Assembly (NCBI RefSeq): GCF_021462225.1
Contig: NC_061797.1
Span: 38,342,147 to 38,406,146, forward strand
Length of the DNA: 64,000 nt
From: Girardinichthys multiradiatus
Taxonomy: Eukaryota; Chordata; Actinopteri; Cyprinodontiformes; Goodeidae
Direction of reading: 5' to 3'
Under the pieces are notes generated by a model. That model had not been told where the DNA came from, ran no database searches, and saw only the letters and a list, made by a program, of their open reading frames with translations. This document shows positions 47,119-60,000 of this stretch, piece by piece. The translations under genes and the position numbers were made by a program. The stretch's first letter is position 1. The number at the start of each line of letters is the position of its first letter.

Positions 47119-48189
47119 TTTGATATTTTATGCATTGCTAGCTCTTTCTGCGTGACAGATAGGATTCATCAGGCCTTAATTATTTTCTTTTAAAACATTT
47201 AAGTAACTTTAAAGCTGCTCAAATCATTATATATGTATTATAATTATAAATCAATACATTTACATCAAATTAAAAGAGATTTAAAATGTTTGACATACCA
47301 CTCAGAAGGTACTAAAATACAAAGACCCCCTCAAAGGGCTTTAATTCAGCCAGACTGGTGACAGACAGACTGGGTCATAACCTTGGTTTGTCTAATTGCT
47401 TATTGTGGGCCAAACTCTCAGGGAGACTTCAGACAGTTAATCAAATGATCCTGCACTCAGGGAAAAGTATTGGCTCTTCTTTCTCCTTGCTGTCAAACCT
47501 GCTATTTCAAGACATCCCTCACTGTGGACTCAAGACAGAAGACACCAAATTCGATCGTGAATCAATCATTAGACCAATTTACCAATTAGGCTCGTTGTAC
47601 TCTATAAATAAACACATCACAGCTCCATTGCCCTCTGTCCCTCGAGGTACGGTCTCAACACCAAGCCCAGCAGCCAGGGTGCTGAGGAAAACACATTGAA
47701 ACTCCTCTTTTCTGTTTTGTTTGTCAGGGAAAAATATGAGTTTATTCATGAACAATTATAATCTAACCACTTGATGCCTTGAAATCTAGGCATCAAGTTT
47801 CTATTTTAGATCACCTGTTTTTGACCTGCACAATGATGCACAAAAGCAATCATACATCAATTATTAACATTTTCCTACTCAGCAGCACTAATTTGTGGCT
47901 AATGAGCACCCACCTCTTGACAAATACTGTCCAGAAATGTCATCACCCTCAATATAGGGATTCCTCAGGATTTTCTGCCAATTAATTTTTTTCTTACTCA
48001 GATACTGTGTTATAAATCATTAATACCCATTAAACAAGTAATCCACTGGTACCAACCACTTAGAGGTACCTATGATAAGTATTAAAGAGCTAGTGTATAA
48101 TTCATAGAGGAAAAAGTGCTTTGTAATGATACAGCAGCTCTTGGCATCATCATATCCCTTGGCAAGCTCATCTCCTGCTCTCAGCTTTA

Positions 48190-48226
<37 letters not shown>

Positions 48227-48767
48227 ACAGCCTGCCAGAGCTCCAGCATGGTTGTTCAACCCACCTGTCACCATGCAGAGGAAAACATTTCATTCACTAA
48301 GAAGATACATGTCAGTAGTCCACAAGGAAAACCACAAACATTTACAATAACTGTCAAAGGGCTAGGATTTAAAGGATGTCTATCTGCAGCTTTTTTCAGA
48401 TTTGATATATATGCCTTTTAATGCATGAGCACTCATAGGTGGGGAATGTTAAAGAATGGATTGCTTCGTAAAGCCAGAGTTGTTTGCATTGTGTTTGTTC
48501 TAGTTGCATAGAAGTTTAAACACATCAGAAACCGAGAACGTAAACATTAAAACATTATTTCAAAGGTGGTATTAGGGTGAAAGTAGCAGCAGCAGAAAGA
48601 TGACAGAAGGACTTTTGAGTGTTACTGTGGGTGTTGGGCAAAAGGATTTGCTGTAGCTTGACTAACATTTCCTTTGACACTTCTGTTTTGAAGTCTGAAT
48701 TCTGAAGTTGATTACATATTTCCTAAACAAAAAGTTAAATACCAGCAGCACAATATTTTGTATCTGG
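47119..48767. other. No gene supported; TGC repeat and possible conserved block
   Basis: 47340-47700 and 48110-48350 are high-complexity stretches without repeat signatures. The second contains a 12-unit TGC repeat and an open frame on each strand. The rest is AT-rich. Confidence 0.4.
48191..48226. repeat. (TGC)12 trinucleotide repeat
   Basis: Twelve uninterrupted TGC units. In the plus-strand open frame 48126-48350 they read as polyalanine. A minus-strand frame is also open across them. Confidence 0.97.
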
Positions 48768-49150
48768 CTTTTATTTTAGTGTGGCGCACGGTGGCGCAGT
48801 TGGTAGCACTGTTGCCTTGCAGCAAGAAGGTCCTGGGTTCAATTCCTGACCGGGGGTCTTTCTGCATGGAGTTTGCATGTTCTCCCCGTGCATGCGTGGG
48901 TTCTCACCAGGTACTCCGGCTTCCTCCCACAGTCCAAAGACATGCCTGTTAGGTTAATTGGTCACTCTAAATTGCCCTTAGGTGTATGAGTGTGTGTGCA
49001 TGGTTGTTTGTGTGTTGCTCTGCGATGGACTGGCAACTTGTCCAGGGTGTACCCTGCCTCTCGCCCATAGACTGCTGGAGATAGGCACCAGCAACCCACT
49101 ATGGAATAAGTGGTAGAAAATGACTGACTGACTGACTTTTATTTCAGTGT
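48768..49150 (+). mobile_element. tRNA-derived SINE with 15-bp target duplication
   Basis: The element is 48783-49135, flanked by cttttattttagtgt (48768-48782) and cttttatttcagtgt (49136-49150), a 15-bp duplication with one mismatch. Its head has Pol III promoter boxes: an A box, tggcgcagttgg, at about 48791, and a B box, gggttcaattcc, at about 48835. The body ('ttctccccgtgcatgcgtgggttc', 'ggttaattggtcactctaaattgcc') is a very common fish SINE sequence. The tail is (tgac)n at 49120-49136. Confidence 0.93.
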
Positions 49151-49739
49151 TGTAGGAAGACGTGATGCAGTAGGAAAACAACCCTCCAGCGTCACCTTAC
49201 TACATATTTGACACTGTAGCATACACGATTGTTATGCTGGTCGCACATAAAGATTCACTCAATGAGTATTATAAAATTATACTTTGACATCATGGCAAAT
49301 GTAATCCTGACACAGCAGAATACTGTGGATTCCAAATATACCATTGATCCCAATATAGATCCAATATTCAAGCTGGGAATGCTTAAAGATGATACATATA
49401 CTTTAAAGATATGAAAAGATTAGATGTTCTACAAAATTTTATTTCCTAGTGTTTTTACGTTCAGTAGCGTATATGACAAGATAGGAAAAAGTGTGACAGC
49501 CACTTAACGTTTTGTCCCATAATCTGATGAGTAAAACTTATGCTTGATCCAGTAATCCACCCACGATGGATGCCTGTCTCAAGATGTGAGATGCAGGATA
49601 AACTCTGGATGGGTCATGAGTCTTCTGGACAATTTTTGAACCAAATGTCTTTACATGAGCTTGAACATTTGTTGCTCAACCACAGCTAATGTTTATCCAG
49701 GTTAGTAAATATATAAAATGTATTTTTTTAACTAGCCAT
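49151..49739. other. No gene identified
   Basis: AT-rich unique sequence; nothing recognisable. Confidence 0.5.
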
Positions 49740-50000
49740 CTATCCCTTGTCTTCCGCCCATTGGGTCACAAGGGTTACAAAAACTTGAGGGAAAACAAGA
49801 CATATCTTTACTTGGTGAAATTCTCCAGCATATTCTGGGGAGTCCAACGCATCCTAGGCCAGAAGGGATATATAGTCCCTCAAAGTTCTTGATCTGCCAA
49901 AGGTTTCCTACCAGTTCTGATGTCCCTGAAAACCTACAAAAGGAGGCTCCTGACTCCTTTAAATGCAGAGGAATACTGGTTCTGCTAAGGTTGATGCCAC
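49740..50000 (-). mobile_element. LINE 3'-end fragment (C-terminus and tail)
   Basis: The plus strand reads, with decay, the complement of a fish LINE terminus: 'ttccgcccattgggtcac' (3' UTR), 'gagtccaacgcatcctaggccagaagggatat' in pieces, and 'aaaacctacaaaaggaggc', corresponding to the C-terminal region with the WERLGxP block. I think it is the same family as 12076-14912, which lacks this part. No frame survives. Confidence 0.55.
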
Positions 50001-51363
50001 TGGACTTTGCTTAGTTCATATGTCAGGTCCAGATTTAACCTAATAAAAATACATTGAAAGTCATTCTAGATCAACCCCACCCACATTGTCAGCCAAATTT
50101 AAACAGCATTTGACATATTTATGAGTTCTTTTCACCTTTCCCCTTTTCAGCCTCACTGATTTGGAGGGAACACTACAATTTTTATTATAGCCACAATCTG
50201 GTTTCTGAATAAATGAATAGCATCCTTATGTCTAATGTAATATATTTATTTTGTTTTAATACGATACAGAACAAATATTTATTAATCCCTATTAGAAACT
50301 ACAAATGTCCACTGATCACATGAATGTTTCTCGTTAGATGGACTGCAGAGTATTTTTGGACGTTTTTGTCAGGTATGGGTTTAAGGGGAACATAATGGTT
50401 CTCTGTTTTTTTAACACACCTGCTGCTTCAATGGAGGCCCTCCCAGAAATGGAGTGTTCCAAGGATAGAAAAAGAACTGGTTATTGACTCTGCTGTACAC
50501 CCAACTGGGCTTTATGATTTAGTGCAGTGAGCCGTCAACTCTGAACAATGAGCTGCAAACAAAAAACATTTTATCAATATTCCATCAGGCAGTAACCCTC
50601 TCCCTGTTAATATACTGCCCAGACGCTTTTGTATCACCTGAGTATAGAATGTGCATTGAGTCAGCAGCTGCACCATAGCTGCTGGAACAGCCTCAAAATT
50701 AAAATGGTATTATACTAACAGCCACTTTTGTTCCATTATTATTTAAAGGTTTAATTTTTCAACAAGTCGTATTAAACTTTAGCTTGTTGCACCCAGGAGA
50801 ACACTGTGACATATCATTATTTTGACCCGGGTAAGAGTCATGCAGTCATGCTGTTTTCAAATTGTAGTTCAATCCTGTAGAGACTCACAATAAGAAACAC
50901 AAAATGTGATTAGATGGATGTTTATTTGTTTGGCACTCAGACCCCAGAGGGAGACATGAATGCTGATAATGCATGAACTGATGAACGTTTTAGGATTAGA
51001 ATTAGAATTGTCTTCCCCCGGATCTGGTACTGGTGATGGAGAGGAGGCCTGATGGTAATGGAACTGAGAATCCGATGGAGGCGATGGGGTGGAGGAGGGT
51101 CGAAGCTCGACTGACAGCAGAGAGATCCATGAAAGGGAGACTTTAAATGCGGAGCTTTGGAGGATCATTGGCTGAGGATTATTGCAGACTTGAAGCTGAT
51201 TGGTTGGCGAAGAGATGCACGGAGAAGCCATTGGATGAAGCTGGAGGAGGGGTGAGCCTCCCAGATTGAATTTTTGTCTTTACTCCATTTGTTGGATTAT
51301 CATGTTTATTGATACATTTACAAGAAATTGTTCATGTTATTATATCAAAACTAAATAATTTAG
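50001..51363. other. No gene supported; possible unclassified repeat at 50930-51265
   Basis: 50930-51265 is GC-richer and purine-rich (gatggagaggaggcctgatgg, then ggaggatcattggctgagg). It sounds like a fish interspersed repeat, but I can name no family and see no ends. The remainder has no features. Confidence 0.35.
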
Positions 51364-52021
51364 ACAGTGTCTTCAAAAGTATTACTACTTTACCTTTAGT
51401 TTAGAGCAGGGTTAGGTTATAAAATAATACACAAAGCTTTGGAAATTAAACAAAAATGGAAGGAGTATGGCTCGATTGCAACCCTACCAAGACATGGGTT
51501 CACCAATCAGAACAGCAGCCAAGAGGCCATTGGTAACTCTTGAGAAGCTGCAGAGAGCCTAAGCTCAGGTGCATGACTCTGTTGTCAGGACAGCTATAGG
51601 TTATAAACTCCACAATTCTGGCCTTTGTAAAAATGTGGCAAGAAGAAATCCAGTGTTGAAAGAAAGCCAGAAGAAGTTGCACGTGTGGAGGATTCCCACA
51701 TCTGGTCAGATTAAACCTTTTGGCCTACCTGCAAAACTAGCACTACATTTCACCCTGAACACACCATTCCCACAGTGACACATGGTGGAGGCAGCAACAT
51801 GCTGGGAGGATACTTCTCCATCAGAGACAGGGAAGCTGGTCATCGATGCACAGAGCTAAATAGAGCAGGCAAGAAAAACATTTTATTTCAATTCACAATT
51901 ATGGACTACTTTGTGTTGGTCTATCATAAAAAATCCTTATAGCATACCCTTACAGTTTATGGTTGTAGTGAGACAAAATGTCAAAAGCTTAAAGGGTATT
52001 AATAGTATGCAAGGCACTGCA
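51364..52021 (+). pseudogene. Tc1 family C, both ends present, internally deleted
   Basis: Starts with 'acagtgtcttcaaaagtatt' at 51364 and ends with 'atgcaaggcactgca' at 52021. Between them, plus-strand coding remnants include the N-terminal 'agcagggttaggttataaa', 'atggaaggagtatggctcgattgcaaccctaccaagacatg' in pieces, the 'cagccaagaggccattggtaactc' linker and the WGxFSxxGTGKLV block near 51805-51840. The C-terminal third is deleted before the 3' UTR at about 51870. Frameshifts and stops abound. Confidence 0.92.
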
Positions 52022-55000
52022 TTTTGTAGCCTAGGTTTTGTTCAGGGTAATATAAATATTTTGCACAGATAGCATAAGTTTAGAAGTTTCAAATAAAATA
52101 AAATATTTGCTGTGTTCGTGAGATACATTTTATGATGTTTTTACAGAACACAGGTGGGAGCCTTCATAGTAATGGCTTGGATTCAGAGACATGTCATCAG
52201 AGTTTCAGAAGATAAATTGACAGTCTTGGCTGTTTTCCTTGCAATAGTATAAAGATAAGAGAAATATTTCAAAAGGACACAGCGATACAAAAACAGATCA
52301 CAAAAAAGATGCATATTGATAATTAAATAAACAAGATTTGAGTTGAAACACAATCTTTTCAACCACAAGAACACAGCATAAAAAACAAACAAAAAAAACT
52401 ATTCAATGTTTTCTACAGTTGCAGCTCTGAGACACTTGGAAAAATAATACACGTATAAAGGGTAGGATTTTATATCATAGCTATTGAATTATATTGGTTT
52501 GTTCGTTTCTTTGTGCCTTTACCCACTATAGGGTAAAATACACTTTTTATTTGGATTAAGGGCTTAGTACTTTGATTGAAGCTTTGGATCTAAATGAGAA
52601 AATGTTAGAAGTTTTCCATTTATTTTTTTCTCCAGCCAGTTTAAACCCTACCACAAATTACTTGCCTGCTCTGTCACAGACTAGTGATTCAATTCATTTT
52701 ATTGAAAAGCAAAAGTAAGGCAAAATCCTCCTGAATTGTATTTATAATTAAGGGTTCATTTCAGGAATATTGTACTTCATCACAGATCAGCAGTCCTTTC
52801 AACTTTGTAAAAGTTGCACAGGGAAGGGTTTGAATATTTAAGGAACATTTGCATCCAGCTTATCTAGCTTTATGGTTTCCTTTTTTCACTATACCCTTAG
52901 TTCCTAGGGCAATCTGTACTGCATAATGGGCTAGAGGTACCCATAGGGAGGAAGATTCTGATGCTGAAATCTGCAAAAGCTCTCTGTAATAGGGACACAG
53001 GATAAGTAGTGCAGCTTCTGTAGACGATTATAATATTTAGAATATGGCAGCTTGCCTTTAAGCATGTTGGGGTAGTCACAAGAATCCACGGTAATAAGTA
53101 GATGCCGCCTAATGATAAATGCAGGAGTTAGAAGAGGTGAGTTCAGCTACAAAGCGGGAGCCCAGCCCAATGGGTTTCACCAGCAGCTAAAATGGCATCA
53201 GATTGCACTGAAGCCATCTACTATTAGATGGCTGTACTCCACTCAGCCATCTAATAGTAAGTGAATGAATGGTATTCCCACTTACATATCTCATTTCAAC
53301 CATATCAAAGTTTTTTACAATGCCTTTTTTGTCATTCAGCCATTCGCATGTACCTTCATCCTGCATAACATGAGCTAATCACAGGAAATGTGGGCACTGA
53401 GTATTCCTGAATCTTTGGTACCTTGTGGTCCTCTGGATCAAGCCACAAATATTCTAATTAGAAAGCAATCACTGTAACTCTATGGTTTACATAATACCCC
53501 TGGGCATTAAACATAGCAAATTTTCACTAAAAACAGCATAATAGAATATTATAAAAATTGATTACAAATGTCATCACCTTTCATTACATTTTCAAGTAAA
53601 AGCAAGTTTGATTTTAACCGTCTTGTCTTTAGTGCTCATCAGTTTAGTTTTTTTGTTTTGTTTTTCTGTTTGTTACCTCCTTTTTAGCATGTATATACAT
53701 TTTTGTGCATATCTAGTTGAAAAAATATTAAAAGCATATATCATAATTACATGTTTTAGATTTTCTATTGTTTTCAGACTTGTCACATGTTTAGGTAGTT
53801 AGATTAAGTCCCATGATAAAAGTTGAGAAATGTGTCTTAAAAAAGCATTTAAGAAAATAAAAGTGAATATATGGCAGCCAAAAACACAGCTGAAAGTGAG
53901 TAAAAAAGTGAGGATGTAAACACTCAACTAGAGCTTCCATCTAAGACAAAAGTAGTGATAGCAAGCTCAAATGTTCATAAACTGAAGATTTTTATAACGA
54001 TTTCTCCAGTCTGGATGAAGTAAGGAGAAAGGTTGTCTGAAAGATTTAGCAAACTGGCTCCTTATTCAGGGATTTAAAAGGCACTCTGTTATGAGCACTG
54101 ATTATGTGCACAGGCATGAGTCAGCACGTTCTTCAAGAAAATATAACGCATGTGGTTGGAAAAAAAAAGTTGAAATACTGATATAAAAAAAACTACAGTT
54201 GATCTAAAGCACTGTTTCCTTCATTTGGTTCAAACAAAGGTAACAAAACGAGTTGCAACTGAAGCTAATCAATTAAGCTAAGGGAAATCAGTTATTAATT
54301 TAATGCAATATGTGGACATCAAAAGATGTTTTGCACTTTGCACTTTTGCACAGAAGACATATTAATATTTAAAAACATTGATACAGAGTGCATTTTCTTG
54401 CCCGATAAACATTATACTAACAAGCAAAAGGTGTGGTCTCCTGACCGGTCTGGCTGTTTACTCCCTGCCTGGGTTCTATTGCTTTATTCTTATAGATGAT
54501 TTTGGAGTAATCCACAATTTTTCGGTTTCCACATGTTCATTCGGCATATTGTCATCAAAGTTATATTAATCAACCAAACAGTCTGTGTCTTATGTACAAA
54601 ATTGGTCCAGGATGCTGATTACACTTCATCATCCATATAGGGATATAACTTCCTGTTTTTAGGATAGGCATGTTACCGAATGTTTTTGGTTTTGTTTTAT
54701 TTAATTCTATAAAATTGCTTTTAAAATTACTTATTTGCTTTCAAAAGTAATGTAAAGGCCAACAACTGTCTTATTGCTCTAAAATATGAAGATATTTGCC
54801 CTTTAAGATTTCTCTGCTGCAGATTTGTTTGAAAAATGACTGAGACACTGTGTTTAAATATGCAAGCAGGGCCACTTCAACTTTCAGTGTCACTTGAAAA
54901 ACCATATCCCACCAGCCAGCAAGCTGTGCTGAGAGCCGGATATAAGGTGACGATCATTTGAGGGGCATTTTGGAAATTGAATACAGGATAATTCACGCTT

Positions 55001-57026
55001 GGCAGAATGAAGTCACCTAAAGTGAGAATAACTGACCCCTGCAGAATGCTGTAAAAAAGGAGGATGTGCAAAAGTTGCAAACGCCACATTTTATATGCTG
55101 CTTCAGTGTTGGCTCTGGCAAATCAGGGATTTGATGGGGAGCACCAGAGCAGTGGCTTGAGTGGCAGAATGCTCCTAAAGCCCCAGCTAGTTTAATGAGG
55201 CAGCTTGATGTAGCAACCAGGTCCACTGGGCACAGGGATGACCAGATGTCACTCATACGCTCACTCGATCCTTCCAGCACAGCCTGCCTTCACCATTCAT
55301 CCCATCTGCTGCAATTAAGCACAGTCAATATTTAGCCACCGGGACAACGACAGACACGCTCTGCACCTGGATCGTTATAGAGCCGCTGGAAAACTGGAGG
55401 CATTATCTTCTCTAAGTCTACTTAAAAAGTAAACATCTCTCAGTCTGCCCACTCATAGTAACCCTTTGGACCTCACCTCCTGATTTTCCACCTACTTCTT
55501 TTTTTCTTCCCCAAACTGTGTATATTAATGAGGAGAAAACTTGACACTGGCTACACATGGCTAGATCACATCCTTGAACAGTTGAATAAGCCTCACAGCT
55601 CATGTTGCATGACTCAGCAATGAATCATGGATTGCCAAGGTGACACTGAGCAACACTGACACGCAGTATGCCAATTTTTGCTTGAATAAGAGACTTGACA
55701 AATTAAGAGAAAATTATAATCCATTTTTATATGGAGAAAATAGTTTAGTATATTTTTCAGTTTTCCTCTTGAACAGTCTGTATTGTTAGTGACTACAGTG
55801 TTATGTAGCTCAAGGCATCGTGAGCTGCTACTGTTTTACAAAAGCTTGTAGACTCAAATGAATGGTTGCCATGATAACATGACCCACAGTATAAATGCTT
55901 TCTCTGAAGTGGTTGTCAACATTACATGCCAGTTGAAGTGGTGAAACATGCTTTATTAATCCCAAATGGTTATTAAATGTTGTTGTAACTCAAACTATCC
56001 AAATTTCTTCAAAGACTCATTATTGATGGTTATGTCTGTGGGCAGAAAGGATGTTCTGTAAGTCAGTCCATATGTAAAAGAGCAGCAGCAAAATCTCTTC
56101 AAGTTGCACAGCATCCAAACTATGAAGAAATGTATTTTCAAAGGTTTTAAAAAGAATAAATCAGAAGGAATCTAACAGAGCTACTCCAACAAGGAACCAC
56201 CTGATTACTGGTACGTGGCTATTTTAGAAGACCTGCTTCAGCAAGCAGCTCTGAGAGAAGTAATAATGAGGATGACATGAATTACCCTGCCACTCCACCC
56301 TGTTCGGACATTTTTGTAGTTTGATAACAGAGATAAAATTAACGGCACAAAAACAGCAAACGCAATGCTACACTGGTTATGTAATAAGGCTATTCAAAAC
56401 ACGCAAGGAGCTCAAGGAGCTAAAAGCAAGCACATAGTTCAGGGATGGTGTAATAAATTGTGTGGATTAATACACCCAACAACCAAACATTTAGACTTAT
56501 TCACTTGCAGTTTCGGCATACTTGAGCTTGGACTACAAAATCACAGCGAAAAAAAAAAAAAAGTCGAATACGTGAAAGCCTGAAGTCCATGACCTTGTTT
56601 AGCTGTTCGGCAGCAAATATTGTGACATAATAGTTCACAAACCATAATAGAGAGCAGAAAAAACTGAGAAGATTAAAAAATATGACCCAAACAGATTATA
56701 AAACCATCTATGCAGCACCTGGAGAGACTGAATTCAACTTTTCTGCTCTCCAACAGACTCTAAGTACACAACAAAAAGACTATTCAGGGTCTTCAAAATA
56801 AAAGCACTTTTTATTTGATTCATTCAAAATTTGAACTGGTGTTAACATATTTTATTCTATTTCATTTGAAACAATTGCATATTGACAATTTTAGAGGGAA
56901 AGATTTCATTGCTTATACATTTTCAGAATCATGTATAGAAGTAAATAACAGGGTTATTTTACACGTTTAATAAAATTTAGTAAAAAAGATAACCTCAGAT
57001 AATGTCCATGAGTTAAACTAGGCTTA
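52022..57026. other. No gene supported; hairpin at 53219 and possible conserved block 55090-55680
   Basis: No mobile-element signature is recognised. 55090-55680 is of higher complexity and contains TGACTCAGCA at 55610-55619, a motif bound by AP-1/Maf-type factors, so it may be a regulatory element. Open frames (54877-55280 and others) show no protein features. Confidence 0.4.
53219..53259. repeat. 16-bp perfect inverted repeat, 9-base loop
   Basis: TACTATTAGATGGCTG at 53219-53234 and its complement at 53244-53259. The 9-mer agccatcta also occurs just left (53212-53220), so the same word appears three times in alternating orientation. Confidence 0.95.
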
Positions 57027-57096
57027 AATATAATAATAATAATAATAACTATAAAAAGAATATATATATATAATATAATAATAATAAAATAATAAC
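57027..57096. repeat. (TAA)n/(TA)n simple repeat
   Basis: Two runs of taa/ata units separated by a short TA run; ordinary microsatellite. Confidence 0.9.
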
Positions 57097-60000
57097 AACC
57101 AACAGCGAGCAGTTTTACAGTCACACTAGATGACATGCATCCAATGAAAGTATGTTCATTTCTGTCATTAGAGACTTAAAACTTGATTTGGACTATTAAA
57201 TGACTGTAAATGTATGTGATGTAAAGGGATACGGCAATCTGAGTTTTTTAGAGTCATATTCAATAAATTACAGTATGTGTTCTGATGAGGCTTGTATAAA
57301 AGATAAAAGATACCTTTTGGAAAAAAACAACCTTTAAGAATGTTTTAAACATACTTTTCATTAAGACCACTTTTCTGTGTTAAACATGTGTTTTATTGGT
57401 CTTGTGTAATATTATGTAATATAATCATCTAAGCAATTAAATGCTCTGTTTTCATTAGCTGTAAGTGGAAATCATGATAATTAACAAAAATAGTCAGTCT
57501 TCTGCAACATCAGTCTGTTTAATTAGTCTATATATCTGATATATCTAACATTTCAAAAGCATACTTCCATACAGTACATTCCAGGGGCTATTAGCTGCCA
57601 TTGCAAATATTCTCACACTTGTGAATATCTTTACTATAAATATTTTTAGGTGTTACTAAAACCACTGTAATGTCCAGGCTGTTATATTCCAACGTATTAG
57701 ATTTGGTAGTATGGTTATTTCTTGTAGGTGGGGTTATATGAATGATCAGATTCACAGTGGTGATACTGGAAGGTTATTTATGTTTATCTTTGTAAACCAT
57801 TGAAACATAAAACCGATATGCAATTGTGTAATGGGGTATCAACAAACAATAGCACAAAAAGCATCAATTTCTCAATTTAAAAATATTTTAGTGTCACAAC
57901 TACAATTCCACAATCTACTTGTCTACTGATCTGTTTTGTTTTGGCGTCATTATGAAATCCTCCTGACAGAAATTGCAGAAATAATGCAATATGTCTCTAT
58001 GTTATTGAAACTACAATGAAAACACTAAAAACCGTTTTTGTTTGTTTTGTTTATTCCAGTGTATTGCAGATGTTAATACTCTCATTCTCATTTAACAGAT
58101 AAAAATGCATACATCTGCTGCAGGCATGGCTGTTTAAATGACAAACATGGCCATATTACTATTGCACCTGTTTATGTAAAGGGACATTACAACTTCTTAA
58201 AACAGTACCACATGTTATAGTGGAATATTTTACCCCACCTGTCTGGAATTGGGTGCCAAAGGGAAAGGTACAGCCATGGTGTAGGCATAGTGGTAACAAT
58301 AGAAGGTGGGATTCTGCCTTTTGAAAGTTTTAGGAAGACCTTGCCTCTACAAAACTTGAAGAATATCATGACTTGTACTGAACTATACCTAGACTCTCTC
58401 GTGGTGTGAATTTATATTTTAATTTATTGCACAGCTTTGTTTTTTGCAATGACCCTACAAAGATCAACTTTCTACTTTGGTTTGCAGGCTGGGAAAAAAT
58501 GTTGCTCTACTTCTAATTTACACGCTACGAATAAGATCTTGACTCTGTGCTGAATTGCTCCAATGAACTCAAGAGCTCTCACTGCAGTTGATTTGCATTG
58601 CATGAGGCTTGTCCTGTTCGGTATGTGCTTGGCTTGAGCCTTTTATGAAAATGCAGTTTAATTACCAGTCACTGATTCCTTTCTAACCCCAATAGACACT
58701 TTCAAAATCATTTAACATTCATTGGTGGTTTTATATGGAAGTGGAAAAGGAACTCAGAGAAAGTTAAAAATATTCCAGATTACAGAGGAAAGAAGCCCAC
58801 TCCTGCTTTATAATTATAATGCATTTGTTTAAAACTGAGATCCTCTTAAAAAAGCAGATTTCTAAATTTTCCAATATGGCTCAGTAATAGGCTAAAATTG
58901 AAATGCCAGTATTGGCAAGAGAAATGAATGTGAGAGATCTAATAGAGCTGCAGGTTGCCCTTCACACTAATTATGACGATATTAGAGAAAATGCTCATCC
59001 ATTTTCCACAGTTAAGGTTGAAATGGCAGTCAGCTAGTTTGCAACAACGCCCATCTCTTTGGCAGCATTATAAAGGTCTTTTTAAAGAATAATGACAAAA
59101 TGTAAATCACTAAATGCAAGACACTTTTACGGACCTCGGGCTGACTACTGATGATACACTCACAAGTATATATTTACCTAATAAAAGAAAGCTGCTTATG
59201 AGGAAATAAAAAGAAAAACACTATCATTCATTAAAGGTGTGAAGTGTTAAATTTTTTTTTACTGTGAAACAGGTAAAGCAAGAAGTTATTTTATTTCACT
59301 TTGCCCTCTTTTTTCACTTATGCCAAAGAGTCCTGATCAAGATGAGCAGTTACATCTCATAAATACATTGACTGGAAACCACAAAGTTACAAAACAAACA
59401 CAATAACTACAACACAAAACAATTAAAATACCGAAGAAAAAAAACCCCTGATTAAAAACTTTATTTACAACAGTGACACTGTTCTATGAAAGCTGTTTTT
59501 GCGTGTGTAACGTTATTGAGGGCAATGAATCCCAATTTTGCATTTTATGTTATGAATAGATCAATGCGATTGAAAAGTATTTGAGCAAACTGCAGATATA
59601 ATTTGGCTACTTACCCATCAGTGCTTTAGCAAATGAAAATTGAAATATGTTTTTCTTCTAAGGTATACTTCCTATTGACATACTCAAAGTTTGCAACCCT
59701 TGCTTTTGAACCTGTAACAAAGCTTAGAGCAGCAAATACAGTTTTAAAAAAAAGGCAATTATATATAAATTGTAAAAATGACCGACCACTCAAAGTTCTT
59801 TACACTAGAGCCACATCCACCCGATTTAGCTTGGCAGTAAAATCTTGAGAAGGTTTAAATGCAGACTGAAAAGACTAGAAAGACAATTACCATGTATAAA
59901 TGGTTGTACAGTCAATAGCTGTATCTAGACGTAAATTAAAATCTTGGAATATAAATCAAAAAAAGAACTGTTCCGAATATTGATCATTGATGAAACCTGT

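Noticed and set aside
48791..48850. Possible tRNA gene (A and B boxes)
   Set aside because: The boxes belong to the SINE head; there is no foldable acceptor stem, and the body and target duplication show a retroposon.
57283..57310. Hammerhead-like CTGATGAG
   Set aside because: The conserved GAAA and three-stem arrangement are not present nearby.
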